A stretch of DNA of 64,000 bases from Falsihalocynthiibacter arcticus. Lineage in GTDB: Bacteria > Pseudomonadota > Alphaproteobacteria > Rhodobacterales > Rhodobacteraceae. A model generated the notes under the pieces. That model had not been told where the DNA came from and searched no databases. It saw only the letters and a program-made list of their open reading frames with translations. Position 1 is the stretch's first letter. Every line of letters begins with the position of its first letter. The DNA lies in contig NZ_CP014327.1 in the NCBI RefSeq assembly GCF_000812665.2, positions 682,001-746,000 of the forward strand, in the 5' to 3' direction. The position numbers were made by a program, and so were the translations under genes. Of this stretch, positions 41,731 to 50,365 are shown piece after piece.

Positions 41731-42917
41731 ATGCAAATGAATTTAACGGCACTATCAGTTTCACTTCTATTTCTTACAGGCGCCGCGAGCGCTCAGGACA
41801 AAATCCCAGCAGCAGAGCTTGAGGCCATCCAAGCTATCGCGCAAGATCAGTTTGACCGGCACAGTTTGAACTCAATGATCTATCAGGTTCGCATTGATGG
41901 TGACGCAGTCCTGACCCAAGCGCTGGGGCAAGCGATGACGGGTGTTCCTGCGACAACCGATGGCCATTTTCGCAATGGTGCAGTCGGTTTGGCCTATGTC
42001 GCGTCCTTGGCTTTACGCCTTGCTGAGGAGGGAGTGATTGATCTTGATGAACCGATTGCGCGTTGGCTTCCCAACCTTGCAGGCAGTGAGCATGCCACTG
42101 TGCGTATGCTGGCCAATATGACCGCAGGGTATCCCGATCACGTCGCCAACGAAGATGGGTTTGTTGATCCTTTCCTTGCCGATCCTTTTGCAAACTGGAG
42201 CCCGCAAGACCTCATTGAGGTCAGCCTGTCGACACCGCGTATGTTTGTGCCGGGCTCCAATTGGGATTATTCCCATAGCGGTTATGTCATTCTTGGGCAG
42301 GTATTAGAGGCGGCGACGGACCAGCCGCTGGCAGACTTGATTGCACACTATATTCTCGAGCCACTGGACCTCACGGCAACGGTCAGCTTTGATACAGCCC
42401 AAATTCCCGCCCCCGTTATTCACGGGTTTACCGCCGAACGCGGGGTCTGGGAGGATTCTACATTCTGGAACCCGTCATGGACACTGCCAAGCGGCGCAAT
42501 TCAGGTTTCGACGATTTCAAATGTCGCGCGCAGCTTTGACGCTATTGTCGGTCACGATGGTTTTCTAAAGCCAGAATCGCGCGAACAGATGATCACGCCA
42601 TATTTGATCGGTTTTGGCGCACCTCTCGCGGGCTGCCCTAATTGTCATGCGTTGACTGCGGACTTTAGCTACGGTTTGGGGGTAATGCTGCAGGGAGATT
42701 GGGTATTCCAGACGCCGTTATTCGGGGGTATGCATCCTCTGTCGGCACCCTGCCCGACGAACGCTCCGATGTGGGGCGGATCACGATTGCAATTGCCACG
42801 ACCTATAGCCAGAAGTCGGTCGATGATTGGTCTGCCGCGCTACCCAATTGGGCGGATGAAACCGCCAGACTAATCGCAGCCGAAATCCATCCACAGAATC
42901 CGCCGCCAATGCGCTGA
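41731..42917 (+). pseudogene. Serine hydrolase-like protein lacking catalytic motifs, frameshifted
   Basis: PBP/beta-lactamase-fold homologue with a signal peptide (ATG 41731; LTALSVSLLFLTGAASA/Q). Where active relatives have SxxK, this one reads GAVGLAYV, and the YxN motif is YSH (WDYSHSGYVILG), so the active Ser, Lys and Asn are absent. The frame breaks after TPLFGG at a G5 run (42724-42728). One extra G restores YASSVGTLPDERSDVGRITI and a 395-residue protein ending at 42917. It is probably a pseudo-enzyme, perhaps a binding or decoy domain, or a decaying paralogue of the neighbours. Co-directional, 86 bp after the active hydrolase. Confidence 0.8.
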
Positions 42918-43027
42918 CGTATGGTGAGCCGCAATTTTGCGATACCATTCCGCATCAACGCAGCCGGAAAAATAGGCGGAACAATGGCAAAAACATACGT
43001 TTGTGCATTAGGATGAGAGTGGCGAGA

Positions 43028-43744
43028 CTATGAGAGAAACGTCACCTCTCCCGTGCTGATTTCATAAATCGCCGCAGCGGATTTTAGCTTTCCTGAACTG
43101 TGAAGCTCGGAAAGGATTGGGGCTTCAGTCTGCGCGCGTTCAGCGTTGTTAATGGCGTTGCGCTCTGTGGCAGCAACGAGCAGATCATCGGGATTTTTTG
43201 CCATAACATCGTAAACTGCGGGACGGATTGCATTCACAAGACTAGGCAAGTGGCCTGGCGGGAGTTCATTGTCTTGAATTGAAGCAATAGTCGCCACGAC
43301 AGCCCCGCAAGAACTATGCCCAAGCACGACAATCAGTTTGAGGCCTAACACTGCCGCACCAAACTCAAGGCTGGCAAGACCGTCTTCGTTGATGAAGTTT
43401 CCAGCAACACGCACCACAAATAGCGCGCCTGGCCCCTGATCGAACACCAATTCCGGTGCAACCCGAGAATCCGAACAACACACAACTGCGGCGAACGGTT
43501 GCTGCCCAGCTGCTCTTGCAACACGCCCGACGGAATGGTCGGTATTGATAGGTGCATTCGCGACATAGCGCGCATTGCCATCAATCAGGCGCTGTAGGGC
43601 TTCTTCGGGGGAAACCGGCATTGCTTCATCTGTAGCCGTCTGGGCTGCGGCGGGCGAAATGGTCGCGCCAGCGCCAGCAAGAGCCAGCCCTCCCACAATC
43701 AAATTGCGTCGGTTTACTGTTTTATCCGGACAGTCTTGGCACAT
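43028..43744 (-). CDS. Beta-carbonic anhydrase with Tat signal
   Basis: 238-residue beta-class carbonic anhydrase. The ATG at 43742-43744 is chosen because AAGGAG lies 6 nt upstream; longer frames exist. NRRNLIVGGLALAGAGA, then PAAAQT, is a twin-arginine signal, so the enzyme is exported already folded with its Zn. Zn ligands are in CCSDSRV (Cys, with Asp/Arg dyad) and GHSSCGAV (His, Cys). It interconverts CO2 and bicarbonate. It is 61 bp downstream of a serine hydrolase gene on the same strand. Periplasmic beta-carbonic anhydrases may help CO2/HCO3- handling or local pH; a link to the hydrolases is not evident. Confidence 0.9.
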   Translation of the reverse strand: MCQDCPDKTVNRRNLIVGGLALAGAGATISPAAAQTATDEAMPVSPEEALQRLIDGNARYVANAPINTDHSVGRVARAAGQQPFAAVVCCSDSRVAPELVFDQGPGALFVVRVAGNFINEDGLASLEFGAAVLGLKLIVVLGHSSCGAVVATIASIQDNELPPGHLPSLVNAIRPAVYDVMAKNPDDLLVAATERNAINNAERAQTEAPILSELHSSGKLKSAAAIYEISTGEVTFLS

Positions 43745-43805
43745 GGCCATCTCCTTCTTGTTGGTTTCAGGCGCGCAAAGGCGCAATTGGGTAATGCCTT
43801 GATGG

Positions 43806-45023
43806 CTATGGAGTGACATATTCCACATAAAGTTTTTGCATCACGACTCCCACTGCTGCACTGGCGGCGGGACCGGAAAAGTTGGTCAGGACCACAACCC
43901 CCAAGTCCAGTTCTGGGTCGATGACGATCTGGGCAAAGTTCATGGAGTTTGAACCATTGTGGGTTAGCAACGGTTTGCCCGCCCAATCAAACGCAACTAC
44001 GCTCCATCCATATCCGTACCCACCCGTGACTGGCGTCCCAGATGGCGGGTTATCACGCACTGGCGTCTGAACACGGGTGGCGTGGATATCAGCCAGCGTT
44101 TCGGGCGTAACCAAAGATGGGCCACGTGTCGATTGGCCGGCATTCCACGCGGCCCATTTGGCAAAATCCCTTACGGACATACTCGCACTGCCCGCAGGGA
44201 ACAGGACGGGCGGCACATCGGCCGCGGGCCCCCAGAGCATTGGCATGACGCTTCCATCTGCCTTGATCCGGTGACCGACTGGCGCATCAATAAGCCCATA
44301 AGTTGCTTGCGGCCCGATCCGCGCGGTTTCCATTCCCATTGGGATAAAAATGCGTTCGATTAAGAGCTGTTCCCACGGTCGGCCTGTGACCTTCTCGATC
44401 ATTGATCCGGCGATCATATAGCCAAAGTTAGAATACTGAAAGGGTGAGCCATCAGGCAAGACCACGTCATTCTGTTTCCATGCCTCCAACGCCACCAACC
44501 GCAAGTCTGCCGAATTGTAATCAAAGATATTTTCGTTGAAATAAAGGTCGAGCATTTCGTCATTGTCACTGGGAATCCCGCTTGAGTGTGAAAGAATCTC
44601 TCCGAGGGTAACGGCGGCAAGGCTTGTGTTCATCTCCGGAATGTCGCCGCCTAGAACCTCTCCGACGGAAGAATCCCAAGTCAGGCTTCCGTCGTCTACC
44701 AGCATACCAGCCAAAACGGCCGTCATTGATTTCACGTTAGAACCAAGATGAAAACGGTCATCAATGGTGACTGGAATTTGCGCGTTGTAGATCCGTGTGC
44801 CGACGGCTGCCGCAGCGGTGACATTGCCATTTTGGACGACCGCAGCCGCCAGCGCTGGCAGGTTATATTCGGTTCTAACCGTTTCGAGGTAATCGGAAAT
44901 GTCGGCAGTTTGCCCCCAAGCATTTGGCGATAAGGCAATAACCCCAAATCCGGCAATTACAATCCCATGCAACCTATTGCGGGCGAAGCCGAGGTCCATC
45001 AGTTTGATTGTTCTTATGCGCAT
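43806..45023 (-). CDS. Exported serine hydrolase (beta-lactamase/PBP4-like)
   Basis: 405 residues, signal peptide with cleavage near NAWG/QTADI (~37). Catalytic motifs are complete: SNVK (S-x-x-K) in FHLGSNVKSMTA, YSN in PFQYSNFGYMIAG, and HNG in LLTHNGSNSMNF. It is closer to D-aminopeptidase/esterase members than to true beta-lactamases. ATG 45023 or ATG 44999 could start it. It lies downstream of the AraC gene and upstream of the carbonic anhydrase on the same strand. Its paralogues at 40001 and 41731 are on the opposite strand, so the cluster probably arose by duplication and inversion. Confidence 0.86.
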   Translation of the reverse strand: MRIRTIKLMDLGFARNRLHGIVIAGFGVIALSPNAWGQTADISDYLETVRTEYNLPALAAAVVQNGNVTAAAAVGTRIYNAQIPVTIDDRFHLGSNVKSMTAVLAGMLVDDGSLTWDSSVGEVLGGDIPEMNTSLAAVTLGEILSHSSGIPSDNDEMLDLYFNENIFDYNSADLRLVALEAWKQNDVVLPDGSPFQYSNFGYMIAGSMIEKVTGRPWEQLLIERIFIPMGMETARIGPQATYGLIDAPVGHRIKADGSVMPMLWGPAADVPPVLFPAGSASMSVRDFAKWAAWNAGQSTRGPSLVTPETLADIHATRVQTPVRDNPPSGTPVTGGYGYGWSVVAFDWAGKPLLTHNGSNSMNFAQIVIDPELDLGVVVLTNFSGPAASAAVGVVMQKLYVEYVTP

Positions 45024-45159
45024 CTGGTTGCCGCCTCACGGTATGCATTTCGCATGTCTACCCGACTGAATCCCGTCCACGACGTACGTCCTCACTATGA
45101 TCAGGAGGTTTTGCCCACGCTATCCGTTTTCCGCAAAAATTTTGAGAATTTCCCAAGGA

Positions 45160-46188
45160 TTAGCGGGCTAATGTTATCGATGGAACTTCGCCGAACAAGC
45201 GATTGTAGTCACCAGAAAAGCGCCCCAAATGGCCAAAATTGAACTGCATCGCCACTTCTGTAACGGAAGTGGACCGCGTATCAGCTTCCAACAATGCGGC
45301 ATGCGCCCTATTCAAGCGCCAAAGACGCAGATATGTCACCGGCGACATGCCTACATAATCTCGAAACGCATATTGCAACGTGCGCGCAGAAACACCGACG
45401 GCGGCACAAAGGTCTACGATGCCCGGCTGCGCTTCGACGTCGTTCCATTCTTCAATGAACGTTTTGGCCTTGCGGCAAATTTGAAATGAACGCCAGCGTG
45501 CGGGAGGCGTAAAATCGTCAGTCGTTGAAGTGCTGATCAATTGCAAAAGTGCATCGAAAACGTTGCGCTCGATGGTTTGTACGTCCAGCGGCGACCCAAG
45601 TGTAGCGGTTTTGTTCGCTGCGGCCAACCACGCGGTCACCATGCCGCCAAAAGATGCCTGCGGAATCGTATCAAATGCGGTCACGTGCAATGGAGCCTCC
45701 GCCCAATCCCGCGGATTCAGGATGCGTGCACCACTAATGAGGGATTCTTGATCCAGACTGACGTAAACTGTCTCTGCGCCTGCCGGAACAAAAATATCAA
45801 ACGCTGTGTTCTCCGGCATCAGAAAAACGTTGCCCGCGCTGGAACCGCTATGGTCGGAAAATCGAAAACCGGGGGCGGGTGTGCAAAACGACAAGGTACA
45901 TAAATTGGTGGGTGTAACCCCTATCTTTTGCACTGCAGCATACTGGGTTTCACGCACGATCTGACAAGAGCCAAAATCCAGACTTTGAATATTTGCCACT
46001 AGACGGCCCCGACTAAGCTGAAAACACTCCATGCCGATCCAAGGCTGCATCATGGCTTGAACCTCTGCATCCTCAATGGTTGCGGTACGCAACTGAGCAT
46101 CGGAAACTGTTGGAAATGTTATTGGCCCGGATGAATTTTGATGGCGCTGAAGTGTAATAATCAATCTCCGCAGCAATTGATTTAGCAT
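45160..46188 (-). CDS. AraC-family transcriptional regulator
   Basis: 342 residues. A variable N-terminal sensing domain (about 1-225) is followed by a tandem helix-turn-helix domain (~240-340): DLCAAVGVSARTLQYAFRDYVGMSPVTYL and RLWRLNRAHAALLE, then VTEVAMQFNFGHLGRFSGDYNRLFGE, the AraC signature. The N-terminal part resembles AraC members with a GlxA-unrelated sensing cupin (FCTPAPGFRFSDHSG). It probably controls the hydrolase genes downstream. The ligand is unknown. Confidence 0.87.
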   Translation of the reverse strand: MLNQLLRRLIITLQRHQNSSGPITFPTVSDAQLRTATIEDAEVQAMMQPWIGMECFQLSRGRLVANIQSLDFGSCQIVRETQYAAVQKIGVTPTNLCTLSFCTPAPGFRFSDHSGSSAGNVFLMPENTAFDIFVPAGAETVYVSLDQESLISGARILNPRDWAEAPLHVTAFDTIPQASFGGMVTAWLAAANKTATLGSPLDVQTIERNVFDALLQLISTSTTDDFTPPARWRSFQICRKAKTFIEEWNDVEAQPGIVDLCAAVGVSARTLQYAFRDYVGMSPVTYLRLWRLNRAHAALLEADTRSTSVTEVAMQFNFGHLGRFSGDYNRLFGEVPSITLAR

Positions 46189-46347
46189 GGCGCATAAGAA
46201 GCCACTTCGTCCCCTGAAAAAGTATTAAACTCTCCGCCTCAAAGCAAGAAATATTGTTTATACGGAGGTGTCCGATTGCTCCGCTCCCTGACGCTGGGCC
46301 ACCTAGGTCTAGTTATTTCCGGCTTTGATCAGTTTGACGGGCTAATT

Positions 46348-46455
46348 TTAAGGGCATGATCGGGGCTTATTCCCAATCGCGCTGTGAGGTCGTTCCTCAT
46401 TGTAATACCTACGCCAAGTCTCCAACTTCTCTACAGCATCCGCAATTTTCAATCT
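46348..46455 (-). pseudogene. IS3-family transposase C-terminal remnant
   Basis: Thirty-five codons plus a TAA read as the end of an IS3 OrfB: KIADAVEKLETWRRYYNEER followed by PHSAIGNKP, the canonical tail of IS407/IS51-group integrases. It differs from the remnant at 6162-6287, so at least two IS3 subgroups passed through. Nothing upstream of it is preserved. Confidence 0.8.
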
Positions 46456-46518
46456 GTCAGCAGTATGGTTCGATTACCTAGAAGATTGAGGATTGTGTGA
46501 TCTCAAATTACAGTTACC

Positions 46519-46622
46519 CGACAATTAGTGTGTTGCAGACATCAGATTTCACGCAAAGGTAATTTGCTATAGATTTTGCTGCACAATTTTCTGCACGCGA
46601 AATATATAAACAAATGATATAT
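46519..46622. repeat. Dispersed ~110-bp repeat, copy 2
   Basis: Second copy of the repeat at 27942-28053, same orientation, about 80% identical by eye. It ends in TGATATAT, 1-2 bp before the TA (46624-46625) where the IS630 element is inserted, so the original right flank of this copy was displaced to beyond 50252. Confidence 0.72.
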
Positions 46623-46625
46623 CTA

Positions 46626-46658
46626 CTTGGAGTCTTTGAACACCCGACTTTTGCATTG
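46626..46658. repeat. IS630 left terminal inverted repeat
   Basis: Pairs with 50219-50251; preceded by TA at 46624-46625. Now separated from its transposase by the IS21 insertion, which begins at its inner edge. Confidence 0.8.
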
Positions 46659-46818
46659 TCAATCGCAGAGTAAAAAGGGACCAGATCGCGGCGTAAAATT
46701 GGTCCACTGAGTTCTCGGATATTCTGCGCTTTGGTGCGCGTGCCCCCAAATAGCTAACGCGTGCCAAAGCGCATGTTGGCCCATGGGCCAACATTGTTCT
46801 GATCTTGATGTGTTTTGA

Positions 46819-47571
46819 CTACTGGCGGTTCTTACGACTGTGTTTGAGCCTATAGCTTTCGCCGTTCATCTCAAGGATGTGGACGTGATGTGTCAAACGA
46901 TCCAGCAAGGCTCCCGTGAGCCGCTCTGAGCCAAAGACTTCGGTCCATTCATCAAAGGGCAGGTTTGAGGTTATGATGATGGAACCACGTTCGTAGCACT
47001 GCGAGATCACCTCAAAGAGCAATTCTGCGCCGGATTTACTCAGAGGAACGAAGCCTAATTCATCAATGATCAACAGATTCTGGCTCGTCAGTTGCTTTTG
47101 CATGCGCTGCAATCGGAGCTCATCTTGGGCTTCTATCAGATCATGAACCAAGGCTGCCGCCGTCGTGAACCGTACTTTCAACCCTCTTTGGCACGCGGCT
47201 AATCCAAGTCCTAAAGCTATGTGGGTCTTGCCCGTTCCCGATGGGCCGAGGGCAATAATGTTTTCTCTGCGATCCACGTAGTCACATCGAGCCAAGTCCA
47301 TCGTCAGTGGCTTGTTCAAGCTGGGCATGATCTTGAAGTCAAAACTATCCAGGCTTTTGGTGCTGGGGAACTTCGCCGCTTTGATCCGCCTTTCGATCAT
47401 CCGCCGTTCGCGGTCAATTAACTCCATCTCGCACAGACGCGCCAGATATTGGATGTGGTCCTTATTCTCAGCAGCACAGATTTGGGCTTGTTTTGCGTAC
47501 TCTCCTTGGAACGTTGGCAAGCGCAACTTCTTGAGGTGGTGGTGCAGAAGGATTTGGGGAGCATCTGTCAT
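46819..47571 (-). CDS. istB: IS21 helper ATPase IstB
   Basis: 250-residue AAA+ ATPase that remodels target DNA for IstA. Walker A GPSGTGKTH near residue 110, Walker B LLIIDELGFVPLS near 170, and the sensor region IIITSNLPFDEWTEVFGSERL are all present. Its start overlaps the istA stop by 4 bp. Full length for the family. Confidence 0.95.
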   Translation of the reverse strand: MTDAPQILLHHHLKKLRLPTFQGEYAKQAQICAAENKDHIQYLARLCEMELIDRERRMIERRIKAAKFPSTKSLDSFDFKIMPSLNKPLTMDLARCDYVDRRENIIALGPSGTGKTHIALGLGLAACQRGLKVRFTTAAALVHDLIEAQDELRLQRMQKQLTSQNLLIIDELGFVPLSKSGAELLFEVISQCYERGSIIITSNLPFDEWTEVFGSERLTGALLDRLTHHVHILEMNGESYRLKHSRKNRQ

Positions 47572-49064
47572 GCCGTGGCTCCCAGCAGGCTCATGTAACT
47601 GGATGGGCGTGTCGTGCCGACATTGGCCTTAGGCAAATACGGGTAGAAGTCCAAATCCAATCGCGGTGGCCGCTTCTCAATACGGCATAGCACAAGGTGT
47701 TTTACGGCATCATAGCCAATAGCGCCCAGATCAATGGCATGCTGGATTGCGCCTTGCACAACGTCCATCTCGAATGTTTCCAAAAGGCGCAGAACTTGAA
47801 CGTATTCTCGCTTGCCCGGTTTGCCCATTCTGGCTTCGAGCAGTCGGTGCAGGGTGGCGAAGGCATCCGGTAGATTCCAGCCCTGCAAAGGGGCTGCCTG
47901 ATCCAAAGCCCCCACCTTCTGCTCAATCAAGGGCAGGAAGTGGAGCGGGTCAAAGATCATATCCGCGGATAGGTAGGATCGTTTGTGCCGTGCAACGATC
48001 TCGTTACCGCAGCCGATGATAACCTCATGTACAAACCCACGCACATGAACATCGTGGTGTGCATAAGCCACCGGCACCGAGTAGTCATTGCTGCGATAGC
48101 GCACCATCGAGATCGAAGTGGCCCGTGTGTTGACATGGTCGCAGGCTTCATATTCCGCCACGGGCAACCCCATCAGCGCATCAAAATCGGATACCAAACG
48201 TTGACCTATGGTTTGGGTGTGGCCGCGCAAAGTATCGTCCTGACGTGCTAAACACTTCGCTTCCAGATGGGCGTTCAAATCATCAAAGCTGTCACAACGC
48301 GGCGCAGGGACCATGAAGTTGCGACGCGTATATCCAACCATGCCCTCAACGTTGCCTTTATCGTTTCCTCGCGCTGGTCGCCCGAACTTGTCATCGAACA
48401 GGTAATGGGATTGCAGCTCAGTGAACCGACGTGTGCGAATACGCGTTCTGTCCCCGAGTATCCGCGCAACGGCGATCTTGGTGTTGTCGTAGAGAATGGA
48501 CTGCGGAATACCATCAAAGAACGCAAAGGCGGACACATGGCCGTCGCAGAATGCTTCCGTCGTCTCGGCAGGGTATCCCTTAACGAACACCGCATCAGAA
48601 TGCGGTAAGCTCATTACAAAAAAATGGATCTTGCATTCCACGCCACCAATCACGCCAAGTGTCTCACCAAAATCAACCTGCGCGTGGCCTGGCCGATGCG
48701 ACAACGGTACAAACACCTCTTTAGTGCGTCGCTTTTGTTCGCGAACGTAATAGGTCACTGTCGTCAAGCTTCCCGCGTACCCGTGTTCATCCCTCAAACG
48801 CTCAAAAATACGCTTGGCGGTGTGGCGCTGCTTTTTGATCAGGGCCTTATCTGTACGCAGTATATTATCGATGACACCAACATAATCATCAAGCGTTGGG
48901 CGACGCGGGGCTTCTGAACGCCGATAACCAGGAGGGAGCTCATGCCGCAACATCTTGGCTATCGTTTTGCGATCCTTGTTGAAATAACGCGCCGCTTCTC
49001 GAGTAGACATCCCGTCCTTCAAACAAGCACGGCGCACACGATTATAAATATCCACAGAATACAT
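47568..49064 (-). CDS. istA: IS21 transposase IstA
   Basis: 498-residue transposase. The N-terminal HTH (DGMSTREAARYFNKDRKTIAKML) is followed by a DDE integrase core with the first Asp in HAQVDFGETLGVIGG, the second in SILYDNTKIAV and the Glu near GNDKGNVEGMVGYTRR, then a C-terminal DNA-binding region. Intact; 4-bp overlap with istB. Confidence 0.95.
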   Translation of the reverse strand: MYSVDIYNRVRRACLKDGMSTREAARYFNKDRKTIAKMLRHELPPGYRRSEAPRRPTLDDYVGVIDNILRTDKALIKKQRHTAKRIFERLRDEHGYAGSLTTVTYYVREQKRRTKEVFVPLSHRPGHAQVDFGETLGVIGGVECKIHFFVMSLPHSDAVFVKGYPAETTEAFCDGHVSAFAFFDGIPQSILYDNTKIAVARILGDRTRIRTRRFTELQSHYLFDDKFGRPARGNDKGNVEGMVGYTRRNFMVPAPRCDSFDDLNAHLEAKCLARQDDTLRGHTQTIGQRLVSDFDALMGLPVAEYEACDHVNTRATSISMVRYRSNDYSVPVAYAHHDVHVRGFVHEVIIGCGNEIVARHKRSYLSADMIFDPLHFLPLIEQKVGALDQAAPLQGWNLPDAFATLHRLLEARMGKPGKREYVQVLRLLETFEMDVVQGAIQHAIDLGAIGYDAVKHLVLCRIEKRPPRLDLDFYPYLPKANVGTTRPSSYMSLLGATA

Positions 49065-49253
49065 CTCCCGCCCTCCGAATAAACGAAGGACACAAACTGG
49101 CGGATTTTTACTCCGCTACAACTGCGATACGCAGCCGCTTCTGTGGCCCATTATTGCTCCGCGTTTTACATCAGTTACTTGATCTCGAAAGTTGCGCCAC
49201 TTTTTTGGGACGACCCCTCGCATAAAGTTCAAGATTGGGTTGGCGAAGTGTTT

Positions 49254-50186
49254 TTACGTTGGATAGTGTCGATTATGGGTGACGTGGCTGTGCATGATGG
49301 CCCAGAGCCTCTCAATGGGATTGAATTGAGGGCAATAGGGCGGCAGTTGGATCAGATGAATGCGACAGTTTTTGCGCGACAGGAACGCTCTGACATTGGG
49401 GCCTTTGTGGTATGGGGCATTGTCCCAAATGACGTGAATGATACGTTTGTCAGGGTTTCTGGCCTCAATTTTGGCGAGAAGCTGAACGGAGCTGACCCCA
49501 TCGACGGTGGTTGGTTCAACGAAGGGCGCGTCAAAGGTTTCCAGGTTCAGAGCGCCGTGAATGTTCACGCGCCCAGATGTCGTTTGGATGGCGGGATTTG
49601 ACCCTTTGCGAGCCCAACCATGGCTGGGTTTGCTTTGATATTCCGGATGAACTGCATCCGAGAAGTCGACGGCCTCGTCGGCAGGCAAGTTATTCAGTAG
49701 GTTCGTATGAAATGCGATGAATGCGGCCTGCTTTTCAACGTCAGCCACACGGGGCAACGCCTTTGGTTTGCGATACTCGAACCCCAGGCGGGCCAGAAGC
49801 TTGATGCAGCCAGAATGAGAATAGTGGATGTTGAATTTTGCACCCATATAGGCTCTGATCTGCGCCGTTGAACGGCAGAACCGTTCCTCAAGCCATTCGC
49901 TCAAATCCGCCTCTTGAGCAATCGTCATCCGTGACTGCCCGCCTTTCCACCCATCGTAAGCGACGACCTCCCAGTCCTCAGCCAAATATTGCTTGTGCCA
50001 GCTGCGCATCGTGTCGTCGTCCAGAAACAGAAACAGAACCTTTGCGATTTGGGCACATGACATCCCATCATTCAGCGGCAAAAGCGCATTCGCCCGCCGC
50101 GCAACCCCGTGATCCTCACGCTGGCGCTCCACGCAGGATAAAAGCTCAAGGCGGTCTGCAGTGGTAAGAAAATTAGGGCGGATCAT
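49254..50186 (-). CDS. IS630-family transposase (early stop, tail preserved beyond it)
   Basis: 310-residue DDE transposase. The N-terminal HTH region has DGMSCAQIAKVLFLFLDDDT; the DDE residues are in DFSDAVHPEYQSKPSHGW, HVIWDNAPYHKG and FNPIERLWAIMH. The TAA stop at 49251-49256 follows THNRHYPT. The same frame continues past it with HFANPILNFMRGVVPKKWRNFRD, which matches the normal family tail, down to the IS21 junction at 49133. So a nonsense change, plus the IS21 insertion, has probably inactivated this copy. Confidence 0.88.
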   Translation of the reverse strand: MIRPNFLTTADRLELLSCVERQREDHGVARRANALLPLNDGMSCAQIAKVLFLFLDDDTMRSWHKQYLAEDWEVVAYDGWKGGQSRMTIAQEADLSEWLEERFCRSTAQIRAYMGAKFNIHYSHSGCIKLLARLGFEYRKPKALPRVADVEKQAAFIAFHTNLLNNLPADEAVDFSDAVHPEYQSKPSHGWARKGSNPAIQTTSGRVNIHGALNLETFDAPFVEPTTVDGVSSVQLLAKIEARNPDKRIIHVIWDNAPYHKGPNVRAFLSRKNCRIHLIQLPPYCPQFNPIERLWAIMHSHVTHNRHYPT

Positions 50187-50218
50187 AAAGACACCTGAAT
50201 CTCATTCGCTCAGTCCGT

Positions 50219-50251
50219 CAATGCAAAAGTCGGGTGTTCAAAAACCCCGAG
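50219..50251. repeat. IS630 right terminal inverted repeat
   Basis: 33 bp pairing with 46626-46658, followed by TA (50252-50253). It confirms the element boundary 33 bp beyond the transposase start. Confidence 0.82.
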
Positions 50252-50293
50252 TATATCCAAAATAAGTCATAGACCTTCAGCCCTCTCTCTTGC

Positions 50294-50359
50294 GCTACGT
50301 ATTGCAGAGACGGCGGCTTTGCGCCGCTTGCAAGTGCCGCCGTCCCTGCAATACGTAGC
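50294..50359. repeat. Long inverted repeat (24-bp stem hairpin)
   Basis: GCTACGTATTGCAG-A-GACGGCGGC (50294-50317) pairs with its complement at 50336-50359, with one mismatch and an 18-nt loop. It lies between the IS630 end and the 5' edge of the broken outer-membrane gene. The stem is GC-rich and symmetric, unlike a standard terminator (no U-run) or an attC site (no GTTRRRY core). Confidence 0.8.
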
Positions 50360-50365
50360 TGGTCA

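Larger units (their letters stand above)
46657..49133 (-). mobile_element. IS21-family insertion sequence (complete)
   Basis: About 2.48 kb carrying istA and istB. Termini share TG-x(3-4)-ATCGCAG: left TGTCAATCGCAG at 46657, right (minus strand) TGCGTATCGCAG ending 49133. Internal repeated blocks GAGTAAAAA/GCGTAAAA (46669-46676, 46691-46698, 49103-49112) are the multiple transposase-binding sites typical of IS21 ends. Both genes are intact, so it is potentially active. Confidence 0.82.
46626..50251 (-). mobile_element. IS630-family element, split by an IS21 insertion
   Basis: 33-bp terminal inverted repeats at 46626-46658 and 50219-50251 (core TTTGAACACCCGACTTTTG identical, three mismatches toward the tips), each flanked outside by TA, the IS630 target duplication. 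The transposase gene occupies 49254-50186. Between the left repeat and the transposase end, 46657-49133 is filled by a complete IS21 element. Without the insert the IS630 would be about 1.15 kb, the usual size. Confidence 0.82.

Noticed and set aside
40001-45023. Serine hydrolases as antibiotic-resistance beta-lactamases
   Set aside because: SxxK/YxN/HxG motifs and C-terminal modules fit esterase/D-aminopeptidase-like relatives; nothing here specifically indicates beta-lactam hydrolysis.
46567-46794. 75-codon minus-strand frame
   Set aside because: Spans the IS630 left terminal repeat and IS21 end, so it is element-terminus DNA and not a gene.
50294-50359. Possible integron attC site
   Set aside because: Long inverted repeat, but no GTTRRRY/RYYYAAC core pairs and no integrase or cassette structure nearby.
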